From DSUN01 sp035527715 (lineage in GTDB: Bacteria > Planctomycetota > PUPC01 > DSUN01): a DNA stretch of 64,000 nt. The notes below the pieces were generated by a model, which did not search any database, was not told where the DNA came from, and worked only from the letters and a program-made list of their open reading frames with translations. This document shows, piece by piece, positions 25,738 to 34,576 of the stretch; within the stretch, counting starts at the first letter, position 1; every line of letters begins with the position of its first letter. The stretch lies in NCBI GenBank assembly GCA_035527715.1, contig DATKZY010000144.1:1-64000 (forward strand). The letters are read 5' to 3'. Position numbers and translations under genes: made by a program.

Positions 25738-27435
25738 TCACCGTGTAGAGTCGCGAGACCCCGGCGACGGCTTCGGCGAGGGCGGCGGAACGGGTTCCTT
25801 CTTGCTCTTCTCAGGCTCCTCGGTGAAATCCGGCGGGGTGAGCTTGATTAGGCGCTCCTTGATGTTGACCTTCGCCGTGTCGGCCTCCGACTTCGCGGCG
25901 TTCATCTGATTCATGACCTCCGCTCTCTCCACCTGAAGCTTGCCAACATTGCCTTCGTTGTTGGTGAGCTTCTCCTTGATGACCTCCAGTTTGCTCTCAA
26001 GCTTGCGGTATTTCTCCTCCGCGGCTTTCTTCTCCCCCGTGAGGCGCACGATCTCCGGATCCTCTCGGAAGCGTTTGGGCACCGAGACATCGCTGGACTC
26101 TATGGGATGCCCCGTCACGACCGGAACCGGGGCTGCCCCCTGCGATGTCCCGCGCTCGCCAGTCGAATCGAACCCGAGTTGCGCTCTGTCGCTGGCGCTT
26201 GCGCCCGAGGGGGCCAGCCAGCCCTGCTTGCTAGATCTCCTTACGCCATCGAGCTGCTCACGAACGTTCCCATACTGGGGGGTGCCAGGACGGTCTGCCC
26301 GCGGGGCCGTCCCGGCTTCGCCGCGGCGCACGGAGCCCTTCCCAAACGGGGAAGTCGCTTCGCCGCTGCGCGTGTCGGCTGCCACCCCCCCCGACCGGCC
26401 GTCGGCTGGGGGCGTGCGGCGCCGCGGTTCGGGCAGTTCTGCGGCGGACGCCGTCGGAGTCGGAAGGCCGAACGGGAGCTTGGCGACGCCCTTCTCCAGG
26501 GCGGCCAGGCCCGATTCCGCCGCATCGCCCGCCTCGTCGAGGGCGCGCGAGCCGAGCGCCTTGAGCTTCGCTCCGAGGGCCTCGCTGTCCGTCGCCGTGA
26601 GCAGCTCGCGCACGATCTCGCCGCCAGGCCCGTCGCCCGCGCCTGCCTCGCCGAGGGCGGCCCGCGAGAAGCCGTAGTTCTCGGTGGCGAAGGCATCGGT
26701 CGCCGCGGCTCGTTGCTCCTGGGCCTCGAGGAAGGCCGGGTCCAGGCGCCCGGTCAGGATGCCAACCTCGATGGCGACTGCCGGCGGCAGGTCGTAGGCA
26801 TAGCCGCCGAGGCGGAGCAGGGATTCGAGCCGCTGCTGGGGCGTGGGCTCGGGGCGGAGGTCTACCACCGAGCTGTCCACGAACGGCTCGGAGCCGCCGA
26901 GGCCGAAGAACGAGGTGCCTCCGGGCACAGGGTCGGGGCGGAGGTCTACCACCGAGCTGTCCACGAAGACGTCGAAGACCCCGGCGAGGCGCTGGCTGAT
27001 CTCGGCGTCGCGGCGGTCCCAGTCCGCGCGGAGATGGGCGGCGAGGCGGATGCGCGCGCGGCGAAGCTGCTCCTGGCGCTGGCGCTCGCGCTCCCGTGCG
27101 AGGGCCTCCTGTCGGCGCCGCTCGGCAGCGAGGGCGGCCGCCCGCTGTTGCTGCTCCGCCATGCGCTGGAAGAACCCGTCGATCAGCCCGCTCACCGCGT
27201 TGCCGAGCGCCTCGCCGCCGCCGGAGCCTCCGGAGCTGCGGCGGCTGCCGCCGGAGGACCCCAGGCCCAGCCCGTAGTATCGGCACGACGAGTAGTGCCA
27301 AGGGTGATAGCTCGGGTGGCCGCAGATGCCGCACCCGTAGCTCGCGGCAGAGGCCGCCTCCGGCCATAGCATCGCGAGCACCGCCAACAGGGTGAGCGCA
27401 AGAACCGGGCAGCGGAAGAAGGGCAGTTTATTCAC
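25738..27435 (-). CDS. Exported low-complexity protein with duplicated VDSSVVDLRP segment and C-terminal coiled coil
   Basis: The 565-residue product has a signal peptide (to ~ASAAS), then YGCGICGHPSYHPWHYSSC, a Cys/His-rich segment that could bind metal. A Gly/Ser linker leads to a long Arg/Gln/Glu helix (~95-150). Two copies of FVDSSVVDLRP(D/E)P follow 28 residues apart, encoded by a 35-bp perfect direct repeat (26849-26883 and 26933-26967). A disordered Pro/Gly/Arg region comes next and a coiled coil (~455-540, TGEKKAAEEKYRKLESKLE) ends it before a Pro-rich tail. No family recognised. The start is a GTG overlapping the stop of the TPR gene by 8 nt, so translation is probably coupled. Confidence 0.65.
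   Translation of the reverse strand: MNKLPFFRCPVLALTLLAVLAMLWPEAASAASYGCGICGHPSYHPWHYSSCRYYGLGLGSSGGSRRSSGGSGGGEALGNAVSGLIDGFFQRMAEQQQRAAALAAERRRQEALARERERQRQEQLRRARIRLAAHLRADWDRRDAEISQRLAGVFDVFVDSSVVDLRPDPVPGGTSFFGLGGSEPFVDSSVVDLRPEPTPQQRLESLLRLGGYAYDLPPAVAIEVGILTGRLDPAFLEAQEQRAAATDAFATENYGFSRAALGEAGAGDGPGGEIVRELLTATDSEALGAKLKALGSRALDEAGDAAESGLAALEKGVAKLPFGLPTPTASAAELPEPRRRTPPADGRSGGVAADTRSGEATSPFGKGSVRRGEAGTAPRADRPGTPQYGNVREQLDGVRRSSKQGWLAPSGASASDRAQLGFDSTGERGTSQGAAPVPVVTGHPIESSDVSVPKRFREDPEIVRLTGEKKAAEEKYRKLESKLEVIKEKLTNNEGNVGKLQVERAEVMNQMNAAKSEADTAKVNIKERLIKLTPPDFTEEPEKSKKEPVPPPSPKPSPGSRDSTR
26849..26967. repeat. 35-bp perfect direct repeat pair inside the low-complexity gene
   Basis: Identical 35-bp copies at 26849-26883 and 26933-26967, 84 bp apart start to start (28 codons). 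Both keep frame and encode FVDSSVVDLRP. Confidence 0.9.
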
Positions 27436-29179
27436 GACGGTTCTTCACCTCCTCAAGCTCCTTGGCGAGCTCTTGTGCCATCTGGGGGTCGAGCTCGACG
27501 GCGCGGTCCAGGTGCTGCGCGGCCGACCTGTAGCGCCGGAGGGCGAGGAAGGCTCGGCCCAGGGTGGCGTGGGCCTCGGCGTCGTTGGGGGCCGTGGCCA
27601 GCGCGCGCGCGAGGGCCTGGATGGCCTCCTCGTGCCTGCCCGCGCGCTGGAGCACGTGGCCGAGGGTCGCGTGCGTCCACGCCCAGTCGGGGGCGGCCTT
27701 CGCTGCCTTGGCGCAGTCGGCGAGCGCCGCCGACTTGTTGCCCATCTGCGCGTAGGCGCGGGCGCGCACGAGGAGCGCCATCGCGTCGTCGGCCTCGATC
27801 GCGAGCGCCCGGTCGCAATCGCGCACGGCCTCGGCCGACCGGTTCTGGCCGAGGAGCAGGCGGGCCCGCAGGGTGTAGACGAACGGCGTCTTGGGCGCGA
27901 GGGCGATGGCCTGGGTGACATCGGCCAGGGCGGCCTCAGGGTTCCGCTTCCGGTTGTGGAACGCGGCGCGCTCGGTGAACGAGCGCCAGTCCTTGGGGTC
28001 GGCCTCGACCGCCTTGTTCAGCGCCTCGAGGGCCTCGCGGTCCTGCCCGAGCGCCTGGTGTGCCCGGCTGAGGAGGCGGCATGCTTCCGCCTCCTTCGGG
28101 CTGGCGTCGAGCACGCGGCGCGCGTGCTCGAGCAGGGCGCTCCAGGCCCCCCGCGCCTCGTCCACCCGCGCGAGCACGAGGAAGACCTGAGGGTCCTTCG
28201 AGCCGAGGGAGAGCGCCACCTGGCCGTCCTCGGCGGCCAGGGCCACCTCGCCCAGCCGCTCGCGGGCCACGGCGCGAAGCACATATGCCTCAGCGAGTGT
28301 CGGCCGCAACTGGATGGCGCGCCCGAGGTCCTCGACGGCCCCGTGAAGCTCGCCCCGGTCCGTCCGCAGCCGCGCGCGGGCCAGATGGGCCTCCGCCAAC
28401 TCCGGGTTGCGTTCGATGGCGAGGGTGAAGTCGCGAAGCGCTTCGGCGGCGGCCCCTTTGCGGGCGAGGGCCTGGCCGCGGTTGAGGAGGGCGAGGGCGC
28501 TCTTCGGCTCGGCCTTGAGCGCCTGGGTGAAGCGCTCGACCGCCTGGTCCCACTCCCCGCGCTCGCGGTGGGCGATGCCCTGGAGCAGGACGGCTTCGGC
28601 GAGCTCCGGGCGCTTCGCAGCAGCCGCGGCCGCATCCTTCCCCACGGCCTCCCAGTCCCCGCGGAAGGCGTGGATCCACGCACGCTCCAACAGGGATTCG
28701 GGCGAGCCCTGACTCGCCTCGACCGCGCCGGTGGCATCGGCGAGCGCTGCGTCGGGGCGGCCGAGCAGCCGGTGCGCGCGCGCCCGCAGAAGCAACAGGT
28801 CGGCCCGCCGCGGCGCCGCGGCCACGCCATCCGTTGCGTCGGCCACCACCTCGGCCCAGCGGCCCTGGCCGGCCAGCAGTTCGGCCCTGGCGAGCCGATG
28901 GTCGGCGTTGAACGGCTCCAGGCGGACCGCCTCCGACGCGTCGGCGAGGGCGCCGACCGCATCGTGCATCTGCACCCGCAGCCTTGAGCGCGCGAGCCAG
29001 AGGTCGGCGCGTTTCGGATCCGCCTTGAGTTGCTGGGTCAGCTCGGCGAGCTTCTTCGAGCCGGCCTCGGGGCCGGCCGGCGTTTCGGCGGCACGCACGG
29101 CGCCTGCCGCGAGAAGGGCCAGGTACAGCGCGCCAGCGGCCACGGGCATCCCTCGCAATTCACGTCCAGGTTGCAGCAT
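27428..29179 (-). CDS. Exported tetratricopeptide-repeat protein
   Basis: The 583-residue protein begins with a signal peptide (hydrophobic stretch AAGALYLALLAAGAVRAAE). The rest is about fifteen consecutive TPR units of 34 residues, visible from repeated patterns such as WLARSRLRVQMHDAVGALAD, ALLNRGQALARKG and AHATLGRAFLALRRYRSAA. TPR solenoids bind other proteins, so it is a candidate scaffold in the periplasm or on the outer membrane for the two exported proteins encoded after it. The ATG at 29179 is preferred (GGAGG 11 nt upstream); an ATG at 29149 is possible. It has a good promoter at 29238-29265 and heads the three-gene operon. Confidence 0.85.
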   Translation of the reverse strand: MLQPGRELRGMPVAAGALYLALLAAGAVRAAETPAGPEAGSKKLAELTQQLKADPKRADLWLARSRLRVQMHDAVGALADASEAVRLEPFNADHRLARAELLAGQGRWAEVVADATDGVAAAPRRADLLLLRARAHRLLGRPDAALADATGAVEASQGSPESLLERAWIHAFRGDWEAVGKDAAAAAAKRPELAEAVLLQGIAHRERGEWDQAVERFTQALKAEPKSALALLNRGQALARKGAAAEALRDFTLAIERNPELAEAHLARARLRTDRGELHGAVEDLGRAIQLRPTLAEAYVLRAVARERLGEVALAAEDGQVALSLGSKDPQVFLVLARVDEARGAWSALLEHARRVLDASPKEAEACRLLSRAHQALGQDREALEALNKAVEADPKDWRSFTERAAFHNRKRNPEAALADVTQAIALAPKTPFVYTLRARLLLGQNRSAEAVRDCDRALAIEADDAMALLVRARAYAQMGNKSAALADCAKAAKAAPDWAWTHATLGHVLQRAGRHEEAIQALARALATAPNDAEAHATLGRAFLALRRYRSAAQHLDRAVELDPQMAQELAKELEEVKNRRE

Positions 29180-29237
29180 GCCGGTTTGTGCCTCCAAAGA
29201 CTCCCTGGCGGGGCCCGATGCGGCCTCCCCAATGGGT

Positions 29238-29265
29238 AGTATAGCGCACCAAGCAGGGATTGCAA
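29238..29265 (-). promoter_or_regulatory. Promoter of the TPR operon
   Basis: On the minus strand TTGCAA (29260-29265) and TATACT (29238-29243) are separated by 16 bp; the -10 matches 5/6. It lies about 60 nt upstream of the TPR start codon, back to back with the promoter at 29302. Confidence 0.6.
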
Positions 29266-29301
29266 GACAATAGCAGCGGCAGGTCGCACGCGAGCCCCCA
29301 C

Positions 29302-29330
29302 TTGCCGTTGCCGCCGCCGGCGGCTATCAT
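29302..29330 (+). promoter_or_regulatory. Candidate promoter of the glycosidase/heparinase pair
   Basis: TTGCCG (29302-29307), 17-bp spacer, TATCAT (29325-29330), ending 39 nt before the start codon at 29370. The -10 context matches that of the promoter at 19100-19128. Confidence 0.55.
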
Positions 29331-29369
29331 TGGGATGGCAGGCGGAGCCGTGTGCGGAAGGAGCACAGG

Positions 29370-30536
29370 ATGACCCGGCGGGAAGCAGTGAAGTCCCTCG
29401 CCATCGGCACTCTCGCGGCCGCGACGCCGACGCTCGGCGGCAGCCGCCGCGACGACGTGGCGCGCCGCGTCCAGAGCCGCTCCTTCCCCTCCGTCTTCCA
29501 GGCGTGGAACAAGGCCGACAACCTGGCGGACGAGCCGGAACTCGTGACGGCGGCCCGCCACGACCTGATCTTCCATGCCCCCGAGTTCTTCGGCCTGCGG
29601 TGGGATGGCGCTTCCCGCGGGCTCGCCACCCGCTTCCGGCCTGAGACGCTCGAGCCGGCCCGCGAGAAGCGGCGGGAGCTTCTCGAGCGCAACCCGAACC
29701 TTGTCCTCCTCGCCGAAATCCGCTATCGTGATGCCCCCGCGAGCTGGCTGCCCCAGGACCACCCCTGGTGGCGCCGCAAGGAGGGCAAAGTCGTGCCCGG
29801 CTGGGACGAGGGGCGCTTCCTCCAACTCGACTTCTCGAACCCCGAGTACCGCGCCCACGTGGCGAGCCGCGCCAGGGCCGCCGTGGAGACGGGTGTGCTC
29901 GACGGCGTGATGCTCGATTGGTGGGGCGACGACGACGACCGCCTGGCGCTCGCCAAAGCCGTCCGCGCGGCCATCGGCGACGACGCCCTGCTCCTCGCCA
30001 ACGCCAACGACCGCACGACCCCCCGCACCGCCCCGTTCCTCAACGGCTACTTCATGGAGTGCACCCGCTCCCGCACGGCGAAGGACTGGGAGCACATCGC
30101 CGCCACCCTGTCGTGGGCGGAGGCCAATCTCCGCGAGCCGCGCGTCAACTGCCTGGAAACCTGGTTCCACAAGTCCCGCCAGGACCTTCACCTGATGCGG
30201 GCCACCACGGCCCTCGCCCTCACGCACTCGAACGGCTACTGCCTGTTCTCCGACCCCAATCCGCTGCCGACCCCCGACCACCTGCACGACTGGTATGCCT
30301 TCTGGGACAAGGGCCTCGGCAAGCCCAAGAGCCCCGGCCGGAAGCGCGACGATGGCTCGTTCCTTCGCGAGTTCGACCGCGGCTTCGCCCTCTACAACCC
30401 CATGGGCAACCGCGAGGTAACCATCGAGCTCGCCGAGGACCTCCTCAGCCGAGCCACCGGCAAGAAGGGGAAGACGCATTCCGTTCCCGCCCTCGACGGC
30501 GACATCCTCCTGCGGAGCCAGGGCAGTGGCCAGTAA
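29370..30536 (+). CDS. Putative Tat-exported TIM-barrel glycosidase-like protein (GHL15-like)
   Basis: The 388-residue product starts at the ATG at 29370 with AAGGAG 6 nt upstream. The N-terminus MTRREAVKSLAIGTLAAA has a twin-arginine-like signal. The body reads as a (beta/alpha)8 barrel: LVLLAEIRYRD, then LDFSNPEYRAHV and TGVLDGVMLDWWGDDDD. The last holds an acidic strand end that matches the catalytic Asp position of putative glycosyl hydrolase families such as GHL15. ANANDRT and YFMECTRSR follow on later strands. The substrate is unknown. The stop overlaps the next gene by 11 nt, so both are likely made together and may act on the same polysaccharide. Confidence 0.6.
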   Translation: MTRREAVKSLAIGTLAAATPTLGGSRRDDVARRVQSRSFPSVFQAWNKADNLADEPELVTAARHDLIFHAPEFFGLRWDGASRGLATRFRPETLEPAREKRRELLERNPNLVLLAEIRYRDAPASWLPQDHPWWRRKEGKVVPGWDEGRFLQLDFSNPEYRAHVASRARAAVETGVLDGVMLDWWGDDDDRLALAKAVRAAIGDDALLLANANDRTTPRTAPFLNGYFMECTRSRTAKDWEHIAATLSWAEANLREPRVNCLETWFHKSRQDLHLMRATTALALTHSNGYCLFSDPNPLPTPDHLHDWYAFWDKGLGKPKSPGRKRDDGSFLREFDRGFALYNPMGNREVTIELAEDLLSRATGKKGKTHSVPALDGDILLRSQGSGQ

Positions 30537-33048
30537 GTGCCTCGTCGTGCTCTCGATGATCGTGCTCCGTGCGGCCGCCCAGGGCGCGCAGCCGTCGCGC
30601 GCTGCCTGGTGGCTGGCCCGGGACGGCGTCGAGCCGATTGCCGACCTCGTCAACACGGCCGAGCCAGGGAAGCCGCCCGCGTTCCGCGACCGGGTCGGCT
30701 CGTTCAAGGTCGAGGCAGAGGATCGGGCACTGCTGGTGACGGGGAGCTTCCCCAAGGCGAACGTGTGGCGCTTCGACCTGACGACCGCCGACGGGCAGTT
30801 CGACATGCGGCGCCTCTACGTCGAGTACGGCGCGGTCGCCTGCCCGGACCCCGACTCGATCCAGACGCGTCGCATCGGGAAGCTCCTGGGCGACCCGGCC
30901 AGGGGGCTCTCCCACACCGGGCCGTGGGAGGTCTTCAACGGCGAGTGGAAGGTGCCCACGGCGCGCGTCGCCCTCGACGGCCAGCACGTCTACACCTCCT
31001 GGTTCGACCTCCCGAGCCTGGACGACCAGGAGGCGGGCAGGGTCTACGCCAGCTTTGCCCTCGACATCGGGAAGCCGGGCGAGCACACGGTTCGCATCGC
31101 CTTCGACGACTTTCCGCGCCACACCCGCTGGCGGCCCGGCGGGCGCGTGCGCGACAAGCCCGAGGTGACACGTGTCGCCAATCCTCTGCGGCCCCACCAC
31201 ATCGGCTCCATCGCCATCGGCGTGGACGAGCGTGTCCGCTCCCTCCAGCCCGCCCGCCTCAAGCCCGAGCTGGTCGGGAAGCACCCCCGCCTGAGCGGCA
31301 AGGTGGAGCTTGTGAACGTCGAGAAGCCCCTGGGGCCGGACGACAAGAGGGTGCAGGACCTGATGCTCTTCCTCGACCCTGACCGCGCTCCACTGTGGGA
31401 GTACAGCGACGACGCCGAGTCCATGGCTTCGGACAACGACATGGATGCGGGCAGGAAGGGCCTCGCCGCCTGCGGAGCATACGACCGCCTTGTTTCCCGT
31501 CTCACGCCCGAGGCGAGGAGGGGACTCGACAAGCACTTCCTCAAGCGGTTCCAGGGGCTCTACACGTTTGCCGTCTTCCAGCGGAACTACCACCCGACCG
31601 GCTATGCCCAGAACCACAGTTCGAAGTCCATCTGGGCGCTCCTTGGCGCGGGCCTCGCGTGGGACGGGCCCGAGGCGGCGAAGTGGCTCGACTGGGCCGT
31701 GATGGTCTGCCGCAGGCGGGTCGAACTGCTCGGCCGCGACGGCGGCCTGGAGTGGATGAACGAGGCGCGCGACTATGGCCTCGGCTTCTGGGAAACGTCG
31801 CGCCAGCTCATCCTCCAATGCACGGGCCTCGACCTTGCCGCCGGCCCCTTCTTCGCCAACGAATGGCGGTACGCCCTGCACAACGCCCCCGCCTTCCCCA
31901 AGACCGGCATCCCGACGCTCATTACCGGCCAGGGCACGCGCGACGGGGTGAACCTCCCGCTCCCGCAAGGCACGGCGCCGGAGACGACGCCGACCTCCTG
32001 GCACTTCGACGACTGCGACCAGGTGTTCCTGCGGTCGGGCTGGGCCGACGACGCCTTGCGCGTGCGCCTGACGGCAGGCTCCGTCTTCGGGAAGCAGGGC
32101 ACGCCCCTCGCGCTCCGCTACAACTGGGCGCACTGCCCCGTCAACCGAGGCTCCATCGCCGTCGCGAAGGGCGCCCACCCGATCCTCAACGAGCCCGGCT
32201 GGGACCGCACGTACCGCAAGAGCGCGGGGAACGACAACTGCATCCTGGTGAACGACACGGACCAATGGGGCGGCGGGCAGGTGTGGCACCCGCGGCTGCG
32301 GCTCGACCAGGTGGGGCGAATCGCCTTCTTCGCCGACGGCGCGCTCCTGAGCGTCGCCCGCGCCGACCTTCGGGACGCCTACCCGCCCGAGGCGAAGCTC
32401 GCGGCGCTGTCGCGGGTCCTCGTGCAGCTCAAGCCCGACCACTTCCTTGTCTTCGACCGCATCGAGACGCAGGGCCGGGGCAAGGCGGAGTGGCGCTTCC
32501 ACGCCGCCTTCGTCGAGCCGCCCGGCCCCTCCGACCGCTTCACCGCCTTCGGGTTCCAGAGAAGCAAGGGGCAGCACGCGACGTTCGATGCCGCCTTTAC
32601 CAGGCTCCCCGACGCGAGCTGCCAGGTGGCGTTTCTCACGCCGGGGGTGAAGGCCGAGGTCGGAATGTCCGACGTCTACTTCCGCGGCTACGCCTTCCGC
32701 CAGCCGGTGCGCCGCTTGCGGATCGTGCGGGAGAGCGATGGCCCGATGGCCCTTCTTACCGCCTTGGCGCCGAGGGTGGTGCTCGAGCCGAAGGGTGGGA
32801 ATGCCTTCGTGGGACGGCACGGAAAGGTCGTCTGGGTCGTCCTGGTCGGTGGCGGCTCGGCTGAGGGACTCGACTCCGATGCGTATCTCGCCGTTGCCGC
32901 GCACGACACCGAGGCCCGCTCCGCCGAGGTCCTGCGCTTCGGCGGGACGCGCGTCGCCTTCGCCGGCATCGCCGTCCCCGGCGATGGCGCGGACACCTTC
33001 GGGGTCATCCAGGATGGCAAGCTGACCCGCCGCGCTCCCGCCCAGTGA
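30526..33048 (+). CDS. Heparinase II/III-like polysaccharide lyase family protein
   Basis: The 840-residue protein has an N-terminal signal-like stretch (CLVVLSMIVLRAAAQGAQ), a beta domain (~35-260) and an alpha-barrel region (~280-480). The C-terminal part has the heparinase II/III beta-sandwich character (YNWAHCPVNRGSIAVAKG, then DNCILVNDTDQWGGG, and HFLVFDRIETQG). Family members cleave uronic-acid polysaccharides by beta-elimination; likely catalytic Tyr/His residues are in the FAVFQRNYHPTGYAQNHSS segment (~residues 350-370). The start is a GTG at 30526 inside the end of the preceding gene, so translation is coupled. I cannot tell alginate, heparin or chondroitin specificity. Confidence 0.65.
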   Translation: MASKCLVVLSMIVLRAAAQGAQPSRAAWWLARDGVEPIADLVNTAEPGKPPAFRDRVGSFKVEAEDRALLVTGSFPKANVWRFDLTTADGQFDMRRLYVEYGAVACPDPDSIQTRRIGKLLGDPARGLSHTGPWEVFNGEWKVPTARVALDGQHVYTSWFDLPSLDDQEAGRVYASFALDIGKPGEHTVRIAFDDFPRHTRWRPGGRVRDKPEVTRVANPLRPHHIGSIAIGVDERVRSLQPARLKPELVGKHPRLSGKVELVNVEKPLGPDDKRVQDLMLFLDPDRAPLWEYSDDAESMASDNDMDAGRKGLAACGAYDRLVSRLTPEARRGLDKHFLKRFQGLYTFAVFQRNYHPTGYAQNHSSKSIWALLGAGLAWDGPEAAKWLDWAVMVCRRRVELLGRDGGLEWMNEARDYGLGFWETSRQLILQCTGLDLAAGPFFANEWRYALHNAPAFPKTGIPTLITGQGTRDGVNLPLPQGTAPETTPTSWHFDDCDQVFLRSGWADDALRVRLTAGSVFGKQGTPLALRYNWAHCPVNRGSIAVAKGAHPILNEPGWDRTYRKSAGNDNCILVNDTDQWGGGQVWHPRLRLDQVGRIAFFADGALLSVARADLRDAYPPEAKLAALSRVLVQLKPDHFLVFDRIETQGRGKAEWRFHAAFVEPPGPSDRFTAFGFQRSKGQHATFDAAFTRLPDASCQVAFLTPGVKAEVGMSDVYFRGYAFRQPVRRLRIVRESDGPMALLTALAPRVVLEPKGGNAFVGRHGKVVWVVLVGGGSAEGLDSDAYLAVAAHDTEARSAEVLRFGGTRVAFAGIAVPGDGADTFGVIQDGKLTRRAPAQ

Positions 33049-33105
33049 TCTCCGCCGCGGTGCGCTGCTCGCGGGTGCGTTGCCCCGAGGCAGGGAGCGG
33101 GCCGA

Positions 33106-34485
33106 CTAGCCAGCGCCACGCTGAAGCTCGGCAAGAACCTCTCTGGCCGAAGCGGGGCGGCCATCGGGCTCCTTTGCCATCATCCGCATGATGAGACGGG
33201 CCAGGCGGTCGGACACGGCGGGATTCGCTGCCCGTGGGTCGGGCACGGGGGCCTGGGCGTGGGCGAGGAGGATGCGGGCCAGCGTGTCGCCCTCGTACGG
33301 CACCTTGCCGCACACCATCTCGTAGAGCATGCAGCCGAGCGAGTAGATGTCCGTCCGATGGTCCACGCGCTTTGCGTCGGCGGCCTGCTCCGGCGAGAGG
33401 TAGTACGGGGTGCCGAGGGTCATCCCCGACTGGGTCATGCCGAAGTCGCCGCCCATCCGCTTGGCAAGGCCCAGGTCGGCGATCCGAGCGACCCCGCCGC
33501 CGTCGAGCAGGATGTTGGATGGCTTGATGTCGCGGTGGACGAAGCCGTTGTCGTGGGCGCATTGGAGCCCCTGGCAGATCTGGCCGGCCAGCTCGACGGC
33601 GCGCCGAATCCCGATCTGGCCCGCCGCGCGGATGAGGTCATGGAGGCTGCCGCCCTCGACGAGCTCCATCACGATGAAGTAGATGCCGGCCTCGCAGCCG
33701 ACGTTGTAGACCCCCACGATGTTGGGGTGCTTGAGCCGCGCGGCGGCGCGGGCCTCGCCCAGAAAGCGGTCCACGGCGTCGGCGCTGCGCTGCACGAACT
33801 CCGGCGGCAGAATCTTCACGGCCACGGGAATGTCGAGTCCCACGTGGTGGGCCTGGTACACGGCCCCCATGCCGCCCTGGCCCAGCTTGCGCACGAGCCG
33901 GCACCCGCCGACCATCTGCCCCGCGCACGGCTCCTGTGCCCGCGCCGCTCCCGGCCCGGCCGCAAGCGCGGAAGCGGGTGGCGACGTCAGCGGCCCCTGC
34001 CGCTGAAGGAACGCGATCGCCTCGAGCACGGGGCCGGGCAGGAGCAAGTCGTCCTTCGCCCGAAACAGGTCGCGCACGACGTCGGGGAACGACGCAGCGA
34101 ACTCGTCTGCTTCGCGTTGGAGCTGGGCCTCAAGCTCCGGCACCTTGCTCCTGTGCTGCGCCGCCCTGCGCCTCACCCACAGCATCGCGATGACCACGCC
34201 CCCGGCCAGCGAGACGAACGACACCACCGTCATGCCCGTGTCGTACGCCCGGTTGTTCTTGACGTTCTTGACATCCACCCCGAGGATGGCCAGAACAAGA
34301 ATGCCGAGGATGAGACACAGGAGGAAACCCAGAACAAAGGCGAAGTGCCGCAGGACACGGTTGCCGAAGCTCTTGGGATTGGCCTTTCGGCGTGCGGCTT
34401 CGAGCCCGTCCTGGGCCTCTCTCAGCCGCATGAGCCAGTGCAGCGCGGCGCGCGGGTCGCGGCGTACCGTAGCGGCCTCTTCCAT
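33106..34485 (-). CDS. Membrane-anchored Ser/Thr protein kinase (Hanks type)
   Basis: The 459-residue protein has two N-terminal membrane helices (~48-72 and ~84-104), a short charged linker and then a kinase domain (~195-455). The motifs are all present: glycine loop LGQGGMGAVY, VAVKIL Lys, HRDIKPSN catalytic loop, a DLG in place of DFG in ADLGLAK, and GTPYYLSPEQ with the APE-like SPEQ. Unlike classical PknB, the membrane part precedes the kinase and no extracellular sensor is seen. DLG-type metal-binding loops are common in planctomycete kinases. It has its own promoter upstream and stands alone, so targets are unknown. Confidence 0.9.
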   Translation of the reverse strand: MEEAATVRRDPRAALHWLMRLREAQDGLEAARRKANPKSFGNRVLRHFAFVLGFLLCLILGILVLAILGVDVKNVKNNRAYDTGMTVVSFVSLAGGVVIAMLWVRRRAAQHRSKVPELEAQLQREADEFAASFPDVVRDLFRAKDDLLLPGPVLEAIAFLQRQGPLTSPPASALAAGPGAARAQEPCAGQMVGGCRLVRKLGQGGMGAVYQAHHVGLDIPVAVKILPPEFVQRSADAVDRFLGEARAAARLKHPNIVGVYNVGCEAGIYFIVMELVEGGSLHDLIRAAGQIGIRRAVELAGQICQGLQCAHDNGFVHRDIKPSNILLDGGGVARIADLGLAKRMGGDFGMTQSGMTLGTPYYLSPEQAADAKRVDHRTDIYSLGCMLYEMVCGKVPYEGDTLARILLAHAQAPVPDPRAANPAVSDRLARLIMRMMAKEPDGRPASAREVLAELQRGAG

Positions 34486-34526
34486 CCTGGCCTCCTATGC
34501 CCGGGCGTGCGATGGCCCGTGGCCCC

Positions 34527-34554
34527 ATTATCGGGGTCGCGGGCCAGCAGTCAA
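34527..34554 (-). promoter_or_regulatory. Promoter of the Ser/Thr kinase gene
   Basis: TTGACT (34549-34554), 16-bp spacer, GATAAT (34527-34532) on the minus strand; each box matches 5/6. It lies just inside the 91-bp gap upstream of the kinase. Confidence 0.6.
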
Positions 34555-34576
34555 GTGCGGCTGAGTGACACCGCGG

